Part shown: positions 18,456 to 27,590 of the stretch, piece after piece
Numbering within the stretch: the first letter of the stretch is position 1
Layout of the letters: each line of letters opens with the position of its first letter
Source: Clostridia bacterium
GTDB lineage: Bacteria > Bacillota > Clostridia > UBA1381
Assembly: GCA_017443895.1 (NCBI GenBank)
Contig: JAFSXU010000058.1
Coordinates: forward strand, 1-64,000
Direction of reading: 5' to 3'
DNA length: 64,000 bases
Made by a program: the position numbers and the translations under genes
Notes under the pieces: generated by a model
The model's input: only the letters and a program-made list of their open reading frames with translations
What the model was told of the DNA's origin: nothing
Database searches by the model: none

Positions 18456-19507
18456 TATCCTAAGCTATCTATAAACTTTTTTGTACATTCAATCAGTTCT
18501 TTTTCTTCGTTGCTGTCCATTTTCATAACAACGCCAAACGGTTTATCATAGACATTATACCGTAACATTTTTAAATGATGCTCCATAAAATATAAGCCCT
18601 CGCCGCTCCATGCATATGTGCCAAACAGCATACATGGTTTAAACTTATTTGTGACCTTATTTGTCAGGGCTATTATGTTCCATAAATCCGACGGCGCGTC
18701 TGCATTTACGGTATCCGTACCCAAAATAAGCGCTTTTGCGTTATCAATTTTTTGAGCCAGCTCCTTATATCCGCCCGAACCTATATCATGGATTTGATAG
18801 CTTATTTTCCTAACGGCAAGCACATTTTCAATTTCTTTTGCCATGTTATAAGTATTTCCGTAAACCGAATGATAAAGTATCAAAACTTCGCTGTTTTTTG
18901 TATCTGCAAGTTTTTTATAGTTATCAATAAATCCTTGTACATTATCCTTTATCGGCATACCGCTTCCTGTTAAAATACAGGATATATCGTATTTTTGTAT
19001 TTGGGAAACGGCATATAAAACCGATTGCGGCCTTTGTGACAAATATGACTTATAATAATCATCGGGACCCAAGATTGTTGAGCTAAACAAATCACATGAA
19101 AACAATATATTATTATAAACCGTAACCATACTGTCAGGCCAGTTTATATATGGAGTAAGTATAAATTTAAGTCCCAAAAGCTCCATACCGTCTTTTACCG
19201 AAATATTGTTATAACCAAATCCCAAATACTTGTCTATGAGCTTTAGAGCAGGAGTAGTTGCAATTACTTTTATGTCCCTGTTTTTCTCAAGCATTGCCTT
19301 TAGTGTCCCCATTCGGTTCATTTCGCAATGGTTTATTACAATGTATGAAATATCTTTTACGGACACAATTTTAGCAATGTCATTTATATATTCATCGGCA
19401 TATTCTTCCCCTACACCGTCAATAATGATATTCACATCCGATTTTATAAGGTAGGAATTATTCGAGTTTTTTGTGAATTTATAGATATTATCCGTGATTT
19501 TATCCAT
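18455..19507 (-). CDS. Flavodiiron-protein-like (A-type flavoprotein) with degenerate metal site
   Basis: 350-aa protein with a metallo-beta-lactamase-like domain (1-200) and a C-terminal flavodoxin domain (about 205-350, FMN loop YHSVYGNTYNMA). Canonical flavodiiron proteins reduce O2 or NO and have H-x-E-x-D-H, HWP, a later Asp and a final His as iron ligands. Here H60 and E62 survive, but the next two are N64 and R65. The HWPD position is NWPD (N122), D139 is kept, and the late His is absent (GSGMPI). A functional di-iron centre is therefore unlikely, while FMN binding looks intact. The protein is also about 50 residues shorter than usual. Its ATG directly follows the prmA stop, so it is translated with the dnaG-rpoD-prmA operon. 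It may be an electron-transfer or sensor derivative. Confidence 0.8.
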   Translation of the reverse strand: MDKITDNIYKFTKNSNNSYLIKSDVNIIIDGVGEEYADEYINDIAKIVSVKDISYIVINHCEMNRMGTLKAMLEKNRDIKVIATTPALKLIDKYLGFGYNNISVKDGMELLGLKFILTPYINWPDSMVTVYNNILFSCDLFSSTILGPDDYYKSYLSQRPQSVLYAVSQIQKYDISCILTGSGMPIKDNVQGFIDNYKKLADTKNSEVLILYHSVYGNTYNMAKEIENVLAVRKISYQIHDIGSGGYKELAQKIDNAKALILGTDTVNADAPSDLWNIIALTNKVTNKFKPCMLFGTYAWSGEGLYFMEHHLKMLRYNVYDKPFGVVMKMDSNEEKELIECTKKFIDSLG

Positions 19508-20482
19508 TTATGCCTCCTGCTTGCAGACTATGGACATCCAATCCTTACGCTGTGAAATATCGGTTATATGAAAATTATTCCTGCCGAGCGCTTCTTTTAC
19601 ATCTTCTACCCTGTCTGTTATTATACCCGATGTTATAAATGTACCGTCGGCTTTTACATATTTCTTTGCTGTTGGCGTCAAGGCAATAATAACATCTGCC
19701 ACAATATTTGCAAGCACAATATCATATTCCTCCATAGCTATTTTTTTCTGCAATTCTGTATCGGTTATTATATCCCCTGCATATACTGTATACCTATCAT
19801 CGTCAATACCGTTTCTTTTTGCATTCTCATATGCAATATCAACAGCATTTTTGTCAATATCAACTGCGACCGCCTTTTTTGCTCCCAAAAGCAACGCTAT
19901 AATTGACAAAATTCCGCTGCCACAGCCAAGATCAAGTACTTTCATACCCGGCTTTATGTACCTTTCAAGATTTATAAGACAAAGCTGTGTTGTTTCATGA
20001 GAGCCTGTGCCAAAGCTAAGTCCGGGCTCAATATTGAAAATAACCCTGTCGGTATCATTATTTACTTCTTCCCATACAGGCTTTATGAGGATTTTTTCAC
20101 CTATTTCAATGGGATGATAGTATTTTTTCCAGTTATTTGCCCAATCCTCCTCATTTATTCCGTCTGTTTCAACAGCCAGTCTGCCAAATTCATTAGCGGT
20201 ATCTGCTGACCGCATAATATTTAATTCATTTTCTATTGACAAAAGCATTTCATGACCGGATGCATTATTGCTTACATATACAATAACTCTTGTTTCGCCC
20301 TGCATCTGTTTTATAACTTTTTCGTCTACATAGTCCCAATACTGCTTGTTATTATCCAAAAAATCATTAAAATCCGCCTCGTCCTCAATCTCAAAGCCTG
20401 TTATACCGATATTCATAAGCCTTCCGGTAAGCGGTTCTATACCGTTGGCTGTAGTAAAAATTGTAACTTTAATCCATTCCAT
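19508..20482 (-). CDS. prmA: Ribosomal protein L11 methyltransferase
   Basis: 324-aa SAM-dependent methyltransferase that trimethylates ribosomal protein L11. The AdoMet motif I is VLDLGCGSGILSI, preceded by the PrmA signature EPGLSFGTGSHETT; motif IV is the DIVLANIVADV stretch. The start at 20482 (MEWIKVTIFTT) has GGGAG at 8 bases, whereas the ATG 15 bases upstream overlaps that site. It lies 51 bp after rpoD, with a possible RNA switch in the gap, and its stop abuts the flavodiiron-like ATG. Confidence 0.95.
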   Translation of the reverse strand: MEWIKVTIFTTANGIEPLTGRLMNIGITGFEIEDEADFNDFLDNNKQYWDYVDEKVIKQMQGETRVIVYVSNNASGHEMLLSIENELNIMRSADTANEFGRLAVETDGINEEDWANNWKKYYHPIEIGEKILIKPVWEEVNNDTDRVIFNIEPGLSFGTGSHETTQLCLINLERYIKPGMKVLDLGCGSGILSIIALLLGAKKAVAVDIDKNAVDIAYENAKRNGIDDDRYTVYAGDIITDTELQKKIAMEEYDIVLANIVADVIIALTPTAKKYVKADGTFITSGIITDRVEDVKEALGRNNFHITDISQRKDWMSIVCKQEA

Positions 20483-20492
20483 AAAATTATCT

Positions 20493-20527
20493 CCCATATA
20501 TAAATGGGCTGTTATAAAAAACAGCCC
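20493..20527 (-). promoter_or_regulatory. Alternative hairpins covering the prmA ribosome binding site
   Basis: In the minus-strand RNA, GGGCUGUU (20520-20527) pairs with AACAGCCC (20506-20513). The same CCC, extended to CCCAU (20504-20508), can instead pair with AUGGG (20493-20497), which contains the GGGAG ribosome binding site of prmA. The two stems are mutually exclusive, so the first stem could expose the site. There is no T tract, so it is not a normal terminator. Confidence 0.45.
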
Positions 20528-20533
20528 TTATAA

Positions 20534-21610
20534 TCAGTTATCCAAAAAATCCTTTAATCTCTTTGAACGGCTTGGGTGACGGAGTTTTCTTAACGCCTTT
20601 GCCTCGATCTGGCGTATACGCTCCCTTGTCACATTAAATTCCTTACCCACCTCTTCAAGAGTTCTTTGCCGTCCGTCCTTTAAGCCAAATCTGAGCTTTA
20701 AAACCTCCGACTCCCGTGGTTGCAAGGTCTGTAAAACATCGACAAGCTGTTCCTTTAACAGAACAAAGCTCGCAGCCTCTGACGGCGCAGGCGCATCATC
20801 ATCGGGAATGAAATCGCCCAAATGACTGTCCTCCTCCTCGCCGATAGGAGTTTCCAACGATACAGGCTCTTGCGAAATTTTTGAAATTTCCCTTACCTTT
20901 TCAACCGACATATTAAGCTCCTGCGCAAGCTCCTCGGGGGTTGGTTCTCTGCCTAATTCCTGTACCATTTGACGGGATACTCTTACTAATTTATTGATAG
21001 TTTCAACCATATGAACGGGTATTCTTATTGTCCTTGCCTGGTCTGCAATGGCACGCGTTATAGCCTGTCTTATCCACCATGTTGCATAAGTAGAGAATTT
21101 ATAGCCTTTTGTATAGTCAAATTTATCAACAGCTTTAATAAGTCCTAAGTTTCCCTCCTGTATTAAGTCAAGAAACTGCATACCACGGCCTACATAGCGT
21201 TTTGCAATTGAAACAACTAATCTCAGATTTGCCTCTGCAAGACGCTTTTTTGCAAGCTCATCACCCTCAGACATACGCTTTGCAAGGTCAAGCTCCTCCT
21301 CGGGTGTCAAAAGATTGACCTTGCCAATCTCTTTTAAGTACATCTTTACATGGTCGTCAATATTTATTCCCTCGGGAACAGATAAATCCTCAAGCTCCTC
21401 TTTGGAAACCTCTATTTCCTCAAGCTCCTTGTCCATATTATCGACAATTTCAATTTCCTCTTTCTCGAGTCTGTCATAGACCTTTTCAAGCTCCTCGGGG
21501 GTTATCTCTACCTCCGAAAATGCCTCGGCAATCTCCTGACGGCTCAAAACTCCCTTTTTCTTGCCGTTTTCAAGAAGCTCTTTCTTTATGGCTTTTTTCT
21601 TCTCCTGCAT
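20534..21610 (-). CDS. rpoD: Primary sigma factor SigA/RpoD
   Basis: 358-aa housekeeping sigma-70. A short acidic N-terminal region 1.1 is followed by region 1.2 ([22 protein letters not shown]), region 2 with the -10 recognition helix [17 protein letters not shown], region 3 and the region 4.2 HTH ([20 protein letters not shown]) that reads the -35 box. Length and order are typical of Clostridia. The stop of dnaG abuts its ATG, with GGAGG inside the end of dnaG, which indicates translational coupling in the conserved dnaG-rpoD macromolecular-synthesis operon. rpsU is absent at the head, as usual in this phylum. Confidence 0.97.
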   Translation of the reverse strand: MQEKKKAIKKELLENGKKKGVLSRQEIAEAFSEVEITPEELEKVYDRLEKEEIEIVDNMDKELEEIEVSKEELEDLSVPEGINIDDHVKMYLKEIGKVNLLTPEEELDLAKRMSEGDELAKKRLAEANLRLVVSIAKRYVGRGMQFLDLIQEGNLGLIKAVDKFDYTKGYKFSTYATWWIRQAITRAIADQARTIRIPVHMVETINKLVRVSRQMVQELGREPTPEELAQELNMSVEKVREISKISQEPVSLETPIGEEEDSHLGDFIPDDDAPAPSEAASFVLLKEQLVDVLQTLQPRESEVLKLRFGLKDGRQRTLEEVGKEFNVTRERIRQIEAKALRKLRHPSRSKRLKDFLDN

Positions 21611-23422
21611 TTACTGTTCCTCCCACTTATTTTTCTTATCTTCAAGCTGTTTCTTTTCGTTAAACAGCTCCATAAGCCTTTTCGCATCCGTTTCGCTGTC
21701 TATTTGCGTTTGGATTTTGCCTATTTTTATGGTGTATATAAGGTCATATATAACCTGAGTATCACCCGTATATACCTCCATATTATAGAATACCGATGAC
21801 GCCTCGTTCATTTCCTCGTCATTTGCACAAAAATCATTTAAGATAATTGCCTCCTGCGGATTTTCTCCGTTTTGGTAGCTTTGGTATATTTTTGTTGCCA
21901 AACGGCGGAATATATCTTTTGAAAATTCATCGGGTGTTATTTCTTTTTTTGCAATATTATAAAATCTTTTATTAGACACAATCAGACTTAAAAGTCTTTT
22001 TTGTGCGCCTAATAAAGCTGGGGGTACTTTTTGAGATACACCGTTTACTTGAACCTTTTCTATTCTTTTTTGCTCTATATTATTTCGGGCTCGGATTTGA
22101 TTTTTATATTTATCCTTTGCGCTTTTTTCCTTGTACTTACTAAGGACAGCATCTTTATTTACATCCATATCCCGTGAAATTTTTGTAATATATGCATCAA
22201 TCTCGATAGGGTCATGTACGGTTTTAAATACATCCACAACTTCATCCAAAAACTTAACCTTGCCGTCGGTTGTTGATGTATCATAAGCAGATTTTATCAG
22301 TGATATTCTGAATTCAGTTGACGGAACGGATTTTTTTACAGCCTCGCGAAAACGCTCAACTCCGTTTTTATTTATGTATTCGTCCGGATCCTTTGCACCT
22401 TTTAGCTTTATAACCCTTGATTTTCCGCCAACTTCGTTGATTATATCTATCGCACGCAGGGTAGCCTTTATACCTGCCTCATCACTGTCATAGCAAATAA
22501 GGATTTCATTTGCATAGCGCATCATGAGCTTTGCCTGATCGGGCGTTATTGCCGTACCTAAGGTTGCAACAATATTTTTTACGCCTGCTTGGTAGGTAGA
22601 AATTACATCCATATACCCCTCGCAGAGGATAATCTCGGATTTTTGTTCATTCTTGGCAATATTTAAAGAGAATAAATTTTTGCCCTTATCAAAAACCACA
22701 GTTTCGGAGCTGTTTAGGTATTTTGGTATTTTATATCCGTTTATTTCCTTGTTATTGTGCATAATTCTGCCGCCAAAGCCGATTACATCACCACGCACAT
22801 TTATAATGGGAAACATTACCCTGTCACGGAATTTGTCAATAGCCCTACCCTCACGCATAACCGCAAGACCGCCCTCAACTATTTCATGCTCCAAATAGCC
22901 CTTGCCTTTTAAATAGTTTAGCAATGTGTCCTTGCTTTTTGGTGCATAGCCAAGACCGTAGGTTGTAATGGTTTTTGATGAGATCTTTCTGCTTAAAAAA
23001 TATCTCTGTGCATTCATTCCCAGTTCCTTATCACACAGGCAGTTATGAAAGAACCTTGCGGATAATCTGTTCATTTCAAGGACTTTTTTCTTTTTTTCGT
23101 GGTTTTCGTTGTTAAAATCCTCTTCATCGGGAATTATTATGCCTACCCTGTCTGCAAGCACCTTAATTGAGTCAACAAAATCAAGATTTTCAGCCCGCAT
23201 AACAAACTGAACAAGATTTCCCGATGCACCGCAGCCAAAGCAATGAAACAACTGCTTGTCACGGCTTACATGAAACGACGGAGTTTTTTCGTTATGAAAT
23301 GGACACAATCCGCTGTAATCTCTGCCCGATTTTTTAAGGGCAACATACTGCGATACATAATCAACTATGTCATTCTGATTGCATATCTCAGATATGAGGT
23401 CATCGGATATTCTGCGTGCCAT
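21611..23422 (-). CDS. dnaG: DNA primase
   Basis: 603-aa primase that makes RNA primers at the replication fork. Domains: CHC2 zinc finger (CPFHNEKTPSFHV, then CFGCGASGN), catalytic core, TOPRIM (EGYMDVIS and the DSDEAG metal-binding motif), and a C-terminal helicase-interaction region. I chose the ATG at 23422 (MARRISDDLI) because GGGAGGTGA sits just upstream; a longer in-frame start adds 17 residues but has no such site. First gene of the operon with rpoD, prmA and the flavodiiron-like gene. The promoter in the AT-rich upstream stretch is not obvious. Confidence 0.96.
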   Translation of the reverse strand: MARRISDDLISEICNQNDIVDYVSQYVALKKSGRDYSGLCPFHNEKTPSFHVSRDKQLFHCFGCGASGNLVQFVMRAENLDFVDSIKVLADRVGIIIPDEEDFNNENHEKKKKVLEMNRLSARFFHNCLCDKELGMNAQRYFLSRKISSKTITTYGLGYAPKSKDTLLNYLKGKGYLEHEIVEGGLAVMREGRAIDKFRDRVMFPIINVRGDVIGFGGRIMHNNKEINGYKIPKYLNSSETVVFDKGKNLFSLNIAKNEQKSEIILCEGYMDVISTYQAGVKNIVATLGTAITPDQAKLMMRYANEILICYDSDEAGIKATLRAIDIINEVGGKSRVIKLKGAKDPDEYINKNGVERFREAVKKSVPSTEFRISLIKSAYDTSTTDGKVKFLDEVVDVFKTVHDPIEIDAYITKISRDMDVNKDAVLSKYKEKSAKDKYKNQIRARNNIEQKRIEKVQVNGVSQKVPPALLGAQKRLLSLIVSNKRFYNIAKKEITPDEFSKDIFRRLATKIYQSYQNGENPQEAIILNDFCANDEEMNEASSVFYNMEVYTGDTQVIYDLIYTIKIGKIQTQIDSETDAKRLMELFNEKKQLEDKKNKWEEQ

Positions 23423-23585
23423 TTCATCACCTCCCATCGTGTTTATAAGCCTTGACAAATTGTGAAAAAACAATACCTATTTTATCCAAATTTGCATTTT
23501 TTCAAACATAACTCTTAATATAATACTAAAACAAAAACTAAAATTCCTTTATTTTTAACAAAAAAATCAAAAAATATTTCTAATC

Positions 23586-23613
23586 AAAAAGGGATATGTG
23601 CTATACATACCCC
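23586..23613 (-). terminator. Terminator of the pyr operon
   Basis: Minus-strand RNA: GGGGUAUGU (23605-23613) pairs with ACAUAUCCC (23591-23599), one G-U, followed by UUUUUG. It lies just after pyrD. The rest of 23423-23585 is very AT-rich and presumably holds the dnaG promoter, which I could not pin down. Confidence 0.7.
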
Positions 23614-23617
23614 TAAA

Positions 23618-24529
23618 TCACTCATTTAAAACCAAACTTCCGACTAAATCATTTATATCAGAAATTCCGAATTTATTGCAATATTCCTCAATATCACGCT
23701 TGACATCAAGAATTAAATCGGGCTTTATAAACATACCTGTACCCAAAGCAACAAGCGATGCACCTGCTATCATAAATTCAATTACATCTGCTCCTGACAT
23801 TACACCGCCCATACCGATTATCGGAATATCAACCGCTTTGTAGACCTCGTGTACCATTCTTATTGCCACAGGCTTAATTGCAGGGCCTGAAAATCCGCCC
23901 GTGTTATTTGCAAGAACAGGCCGTCTTGTGTTTATATCAATTTTCATACCAAGAAGCGTATTTATTAAAGATAGTCCGTCTGCACCGCCGCGCTGTGCGG
24001 CAAGGGCAATATCGGTAATTGATGTTACATTCGGGCTTAGCTTAACAACAAGCGGTTTTTTTGAAACCGTCTTTACCTCTTTTGTAAGCTCGTATACAAC
24101 ATCGGGATTTGTTCCAAATGCCATTCCTCCATGCTTTACATTCGGACATGATATGTTCATCTCAATAATATCGACATCGCTGTCAGATAACATTTGTGCC
24201 ATTTGGCAATATTCCTCAATAGTATTGCCCGACATATTTGCAATGATGTTGGTATCATATTCTCTTATATGAGGCATTAAATCCTCCAAAAAGCTCTCAA
24301 TGCCGGGATTTTGCAGACCGACGCTGTTTAATATCCCCATTTCTACTTCTGCAATTCTTGGCGGTTTGTTTCCGCCCCGTGGGTATCTTGTTATACCCTT
24401 TGTTCCGATGCCACCATACTCGGATAACGGCGCATATTCGTTATACTCATCACCAAATCCGAATGTTCCCGATGCTGTTACAATTGGGTTTTTAAATTCG
24501 ACACCGCAAAAATTAACTTTCATATTCAT
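23618..24529 (-). CDS. pyrD: Dihydroorotate dehydrogenase B, catalytic subunit
   Basis: 303-aa class 1B dihydroorotate dehydrogenase, oxidising dihydroorotate to orotate with FMN. Hallmarks are the N-terminal GVEFKNPIVTASGTFG, the catalytic Cys in NISCPNVKHGG, the FMN-phosphate site IPIIGMGGVMSG, and the terminal GTGMF. It works as a heterotetramer with PyrK, passing electrons to NAD+. It overlaps pyrK by one base (TGATG), indicating coupling. Last gene of the pyr operon; pyrE is not in the window. Confidence 0.96.
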   Translation of the reverse strand: MNMKVNFCGVEFKNPIVTASGTFGFGDEYNEYAPLSEYGGIGTKGITRYPRGGNKPPRIAEVEMGILNSVGLQNPGIESFLEDLMPHIREYDTNIIANMSGNTIEEYCQMAQMLSDSDVDIIEMNISCPNVKHGGMAFGTNPDVVYELTKEVKTVSKKPLVVKLSPNVTSITDIALAAQRGGADGLSLINTLLGMKIDINTRRPVLANNTGGFSGPAIKPVAIRMVHEVYKAVDIPIIGMGGVMSGADVIEFMIAGASLVALGTGMFIKPDLILDVKRDIEEYCNKFGISDINDLVGSLVLNE

Positions 24530-25290
24530 CAGAGCTTCACCACCTTTGAATCAAATACAGGACCGTTTTTGCAAACTCTTAAATACTTGTTTGTACCCTC
24601 AAATATACTCTCGCACACGCACACAAGACAAGCGCCGATACCGCAGCCCATACGCTGCTCAAGTGATATTTGACATTCAATGCCGTTTTCCTCGGCAATC
24701 CCCTTTACCGCTTTTAGCATTGGCATAGGTCCGCACGAGAAAATAACATCACACGGATTATTTTTTATATAATGCTCCATTGCGTTTGCAATATAACCGT
24801 TATAGCCGTAGCTTCCGTCATCGGTTCCTACAATGCACATTTTTGAAACACTATCAAACTCATCCTCCATGCACACCCTGTCCTTGTTTCTAAAGCCCAA
24901 GAACACATTTGCATTACTGTTAAGCTCCTTTGCAAGCTTAAATAACGGAAAAATACCTATTCCGCCCCCAATTATAAGCGGATTTTTATAGTTTTTAATT
25001 TCAAAGCCATGTCCTAACGGTCCTAAAACATCAATATATTCACCCACTTGCTTTTGCGACAATTCCTTTGTCCCCTCGCCTTTTACCTCAAAGATAAAGC
25101 GTACTTTGTCATCAAAAGCATCGCAAATACTTATAGGCCGTCTTAAAAATGACTTGTCTCCGCAGTCAATATGCAAAAACTGACCGCACTTTGTCTTTTT
25201 TGCGATATTCTCATTTTCTACGGTGAAATCAAAAACACCGTTCACTATCTCTGTTTTTGAAATCACTTTGCATTTTTCAATTTGTTCCAT
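24529..25290 (-). CDS. pyrK: Dihydroorotate dehydrogenase B, electron-transfer subunit
   Basis: 253-aa FAD/[2Fe-2S] protein that links PyrD to NAD+. It has an FAD-binding domain (FLRRPISICDAF), an NAD-binding domain (GGGIGIFPLFKLA; FSCGPMPML) and a C-terminal iron-sulfur ligand set (C-G-I-G-A-C-L-V-C with a later Cys in RVCKNGP). I start it at ATG 25290 (MEQIEKCKV), with AGAGG just upstream and only 11 bp after the pyrF stop; a longer frame would overlap the end of pyrF by 79 bases and adds nothing resembling the family. Confidence 0.95.
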   Translation of the reverse strand: MEQIEKCKVISKTEIVNGVFDFTVENENIAKKTKCGQFLHIDCGDKSFLRRPISICDAFDDKVRFIFEVKGEGTKELSQKQVGEYIDVLGPLGHGFEIKNYKNPLIIGGGIGIFPLFKLAKELNSNANVFLGFRNKDRVCMEDEFDSVSKMCIVGTDDGSYGYNGYIANAMEHYIKNNPCDVIFSCGPMPMLKAVKGIAEENGIECQISLEQRMGCGIGACLVCVCESIFEGTNKYLRVCKNGPVFDSKVVKL

Positions 25291-25301
25291 ATTTAAACCT
25301 C

Positions 25302-26216
25302 TTATAAAACAGAATTTATATCGTCCTTCATACGAAGCGCCTCGCATCGTGCAGCCTCGGCAAATTCTTCCTCTTTCCAATCGCCTTTTTTATATGCGCA
25401 CATTATACCTCTTGAGGAATTAACTATTGCGCCCAAGCCGTCATCATTAAAACACGGTTTTACGCCCATCGCACCTCCGCCCTGAGCGCCGTAGCCGGGC
25501 ACTAAGAAATACGACTGCTTCATTATCTGTCTTAAAACCTTTGCCTGTTCGGGGTAAGTTGCTCCTACAACCGCACCTACTGCACCGTATCCGCTTTTTC
25601 CTATAGTTTCGCCGTTCCATTTGTTCACACATTCAGCCACCTGCTCATAAATGTGCTTATCCCCTGATATTAAATCCTGCAACTCGCCCGATGACGGATT
25701 TGAGGTTTTAACAAGGGCAAAGATTGATTTATCGTATTTTATACAATCATCAACAAAGGGTGCTATTCCGTCCGTTCCAAGATAGGGATTTACCGTTACA
25801 CAGTCAACATCAAAGGGTGATACCTCCATACCGCCAATATCCACTTGTCCAAGATATGCCTTTGAATATGCCTCGGCAGTTGAGCCTATATCGTTTCTCT
25901 TTACATCAAGGATTATATATAAACCCTTGCTTTTTGCGTATTTTATAGTTTCATGCAGTGCCATCTCGCCATCAATGCCGTACATTTCATAAAATGCAGA
26001 CTGTGGCTTTATTGCAGGCACTACATCATATAAAGCATCAATAAGGCCTTTATTAAACTCTAAAATTGCCTCTGAGGCGCCCTTTAGATTTTTTCCGTAC
26101 TCATTAAAGCATTTTTTTACAATATATTCGGGCACATACTCAAGTTTCGGGTCAAGTCCCGCAACCGACGGATTAGATTTTTCCTTAATCTTTTCAACCA
26201 ATAAATCCACTGACAT
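25302..26216 (-). CDS. pyrF: Orotidine 5'-phosphate decarboxylase
   Basis: 304-aa type 2 OMP decarboxylase, the last step to UMP. The catalytic motif is LDVKRNDIGSTA (D-x-K-x-x-D), and LVPGYGAQGGG forms the phosphate loop near the C-terminus. The length near 300 aa, longer than the ~240-aa type 1 enzymes, fits the type common in Clostridia. ATG directly follows the pyrC stop (TAAATG), with AGGAAAG upstream inside pyrC. Confidence 0.95.
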   Translation of the reverse strand: MSVDLLVEKIKEKSNPSVAGLDPKLEYVPEYIVKKCFNEYGKNLKGASEAILEFNKGLIDALYDVVPAIKPQSAFYEMYGIDGEMALHETIKYAKSKGLYIILDVKRNDIGSTAEAYSKAYLGQVDIGGMEVSPFDVDCVTVNPYLGTDGIAPFVDDCIKYDKSIFALVKTSNPSSGELQDLISGDKHIYEQVAECVNKWNGETIGKSGYGAVGAVVGATYPEQAKVLRQIMKQSYFLVPGYGAQGGGAMGVKPCFNDDGLGAIVNSSRGIMCAYKKGDWKEEEFAEAARCEALRMKDDINSVL

Positions 26217-27509
26217 TTATCTTTCCTCCAAAATACCGTTATTTACTCTTATCTTTCCGCCTACAATTACATATTCGGGCTTACCGTAAAGCTTAAATCC
26301 GTCATACGGCGAATTCTTGCTCTTTGATGCAAATTCATTAACATTAACAACCCATTCCTTGTTTATATCAAAGATTGTAATATCCGCATCTGCACCAACC
26401 GATAAAGTTCCCTTGTCAATATTTAAAATTCTTGCAGGCTTTATCGACATCAGCGCAATAAGCTCGTTTAATGTCAGCTTATTCGTTTTTACAAGATATG
26501 TAAGTCCTAAAGCAAGCGATGTTTCAAGACCTACTATTCCGTTAAGCGCAAGAGAAAATTCGCAGTTTTTCTCGTCAATATGATGCGGTGCGTGGTCGGT
26601 AATAATTGCATCAATCGTTCCGTCCAAAAGTCCCTCGATTATTGCCTCAACATCATCGTCCGTCCTTAGAGGCGGATTCATTTTTGCATTTGTGTTAAAC
26701 CCGTCAACCGCTTTTTCGGTAAGCGTAAAATAATGCGGTGCAGTCTCACAGGTTACCTTAACTCCACGCTTTTTACCTTGCCGTACCAAATCCACCGTAC
26801 CTCTTGTGCTCACATGTGCGATATGCACCGCTGTGTTTGTAGCCTCGGCAATTAAAATATCCCTTGATGCCTGTACCTCCTCGGCGGCTCTTGTTATACC
26901 TCTTAAGCCTAAGTATGTGGACATAAATCCTTCGTTTATATCCCCATCATCTGCTAATGACAAATCCTCACAATGCGATATTACGGGAAGATTAAACATC
27001 TGGGCATACTGTAATGCACGCCTCATAAGAATGGGCTCTGATACAGGTCTGCCGTCATCAGATACCGCAACCGCACCCGCCTCTTTTAAATCGCCCATTT
27101 CAGACAGTTCTTTACCCTGCATACCTTTAGATATTGTACCTATAGGAAATACATTTACATAACCGTAATTTTTGGCTCTGTCCTTAATATATGTTACAAC
27201 CGCCGCATTGTCGGCAACAGGCTTTGTATTTGGCATACACGCAACCGATGTTACACCGCCCATAACGGCAGCCTTCGTACCGCTTACAATATCCTCTTTG
27301 TATTCAAAGCCGGGTTCTCTTAAATGAACATGCATATCAACCAGTCCCGGAACGACATATTTACCGCTTGCATCTATTACCTTGTCGGCAGTATCTGTTA
27401 TATCCTTATCAACTTTTTTTATTTTTTCATCCTCAACAAGAACATCAAGCACATCATCAATATTATTTGCAGGGTCTATGATATGACCGTTTTTTATAAG
27501 TATCTTCAT
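26217..27509 (-). CDS. pyrC: Dihydroorotase
   Basis: 430-aa class I dihydroorotase of the amidohydrolase fold, cyclising carbamoyl-aspartate to dihydroorotate. Metal ligands are visible in DMHVHLREPG, in HCEDL and HIAHVST, and in the late ITDHAPHH. Length matches the ~425-430-aa Gram-positive PyrC. Stop codon abuts the pyrF start. The gap to pyrB holds a small tandem repeat. Confidence 0.96.
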   Translation of the reverse strand: MKILIKNGHIIDPANNIDDVLDVLVEDEKIKKVDKDITDTADKVIDASGKYVVPGLVDMHVHLREPGFEYKEDIVSGTKAAVMGGVTSVACMPNTKPVADNAAVVTYIKDRAKNYGYVNVFPIGTISKGMQGKELSEMGDLKEAGAVAVSDDGRPVSEPILMRRALQYAQMFNLPVISHCEDLSLADDGDINEGFMSTYLGLRGITRAAEEVQASRDILIAEATNTAVHIAHVSTRGTVDLVRQGKKRGVKVTCETAPHYFTLTEKAVDGFNTNAKMNPPLRTDDDVEAIIEGLLDGTIDAIITDHAPHHIDEKNCEFSLALNGIVGLETSLALGLTYLVKTNKLTLNELIALMSIKPARILNIDKGTLSVGADADITIFDINKEWVVNVNEFASKSKNSPYDGFKLYGKPEYVIVGGKIRVNNGILEER

Positions 27510-27533
27510 AATCCGTAAAAATTCCTTTCACTA

Positions 27534-27590
27534 CTACCTATTCACTATTCACAGCTACCTATTCACTATTCACTATTACTTATTACTTAA
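27534..27590. repeat. Short tandem repeats between pyrB and pyrC
   Basis: CTACCTATTCACTATTCAC occurs exactly twice (27534-27552 and 27555-27573; 21-bp period) and runs on into further TATTCAC / TTATTAC units up to the pyrB stop. It looks like slippage-prone simple sequence; no hairpin or protein site is evident. Confidence 0.7.

Noticed and set aside
27534-27590. Regulatory operator between pyrB and pyrC
   Set aside because: Simple-sequence character and mid-operon position suggest slippage rather than a binding site.
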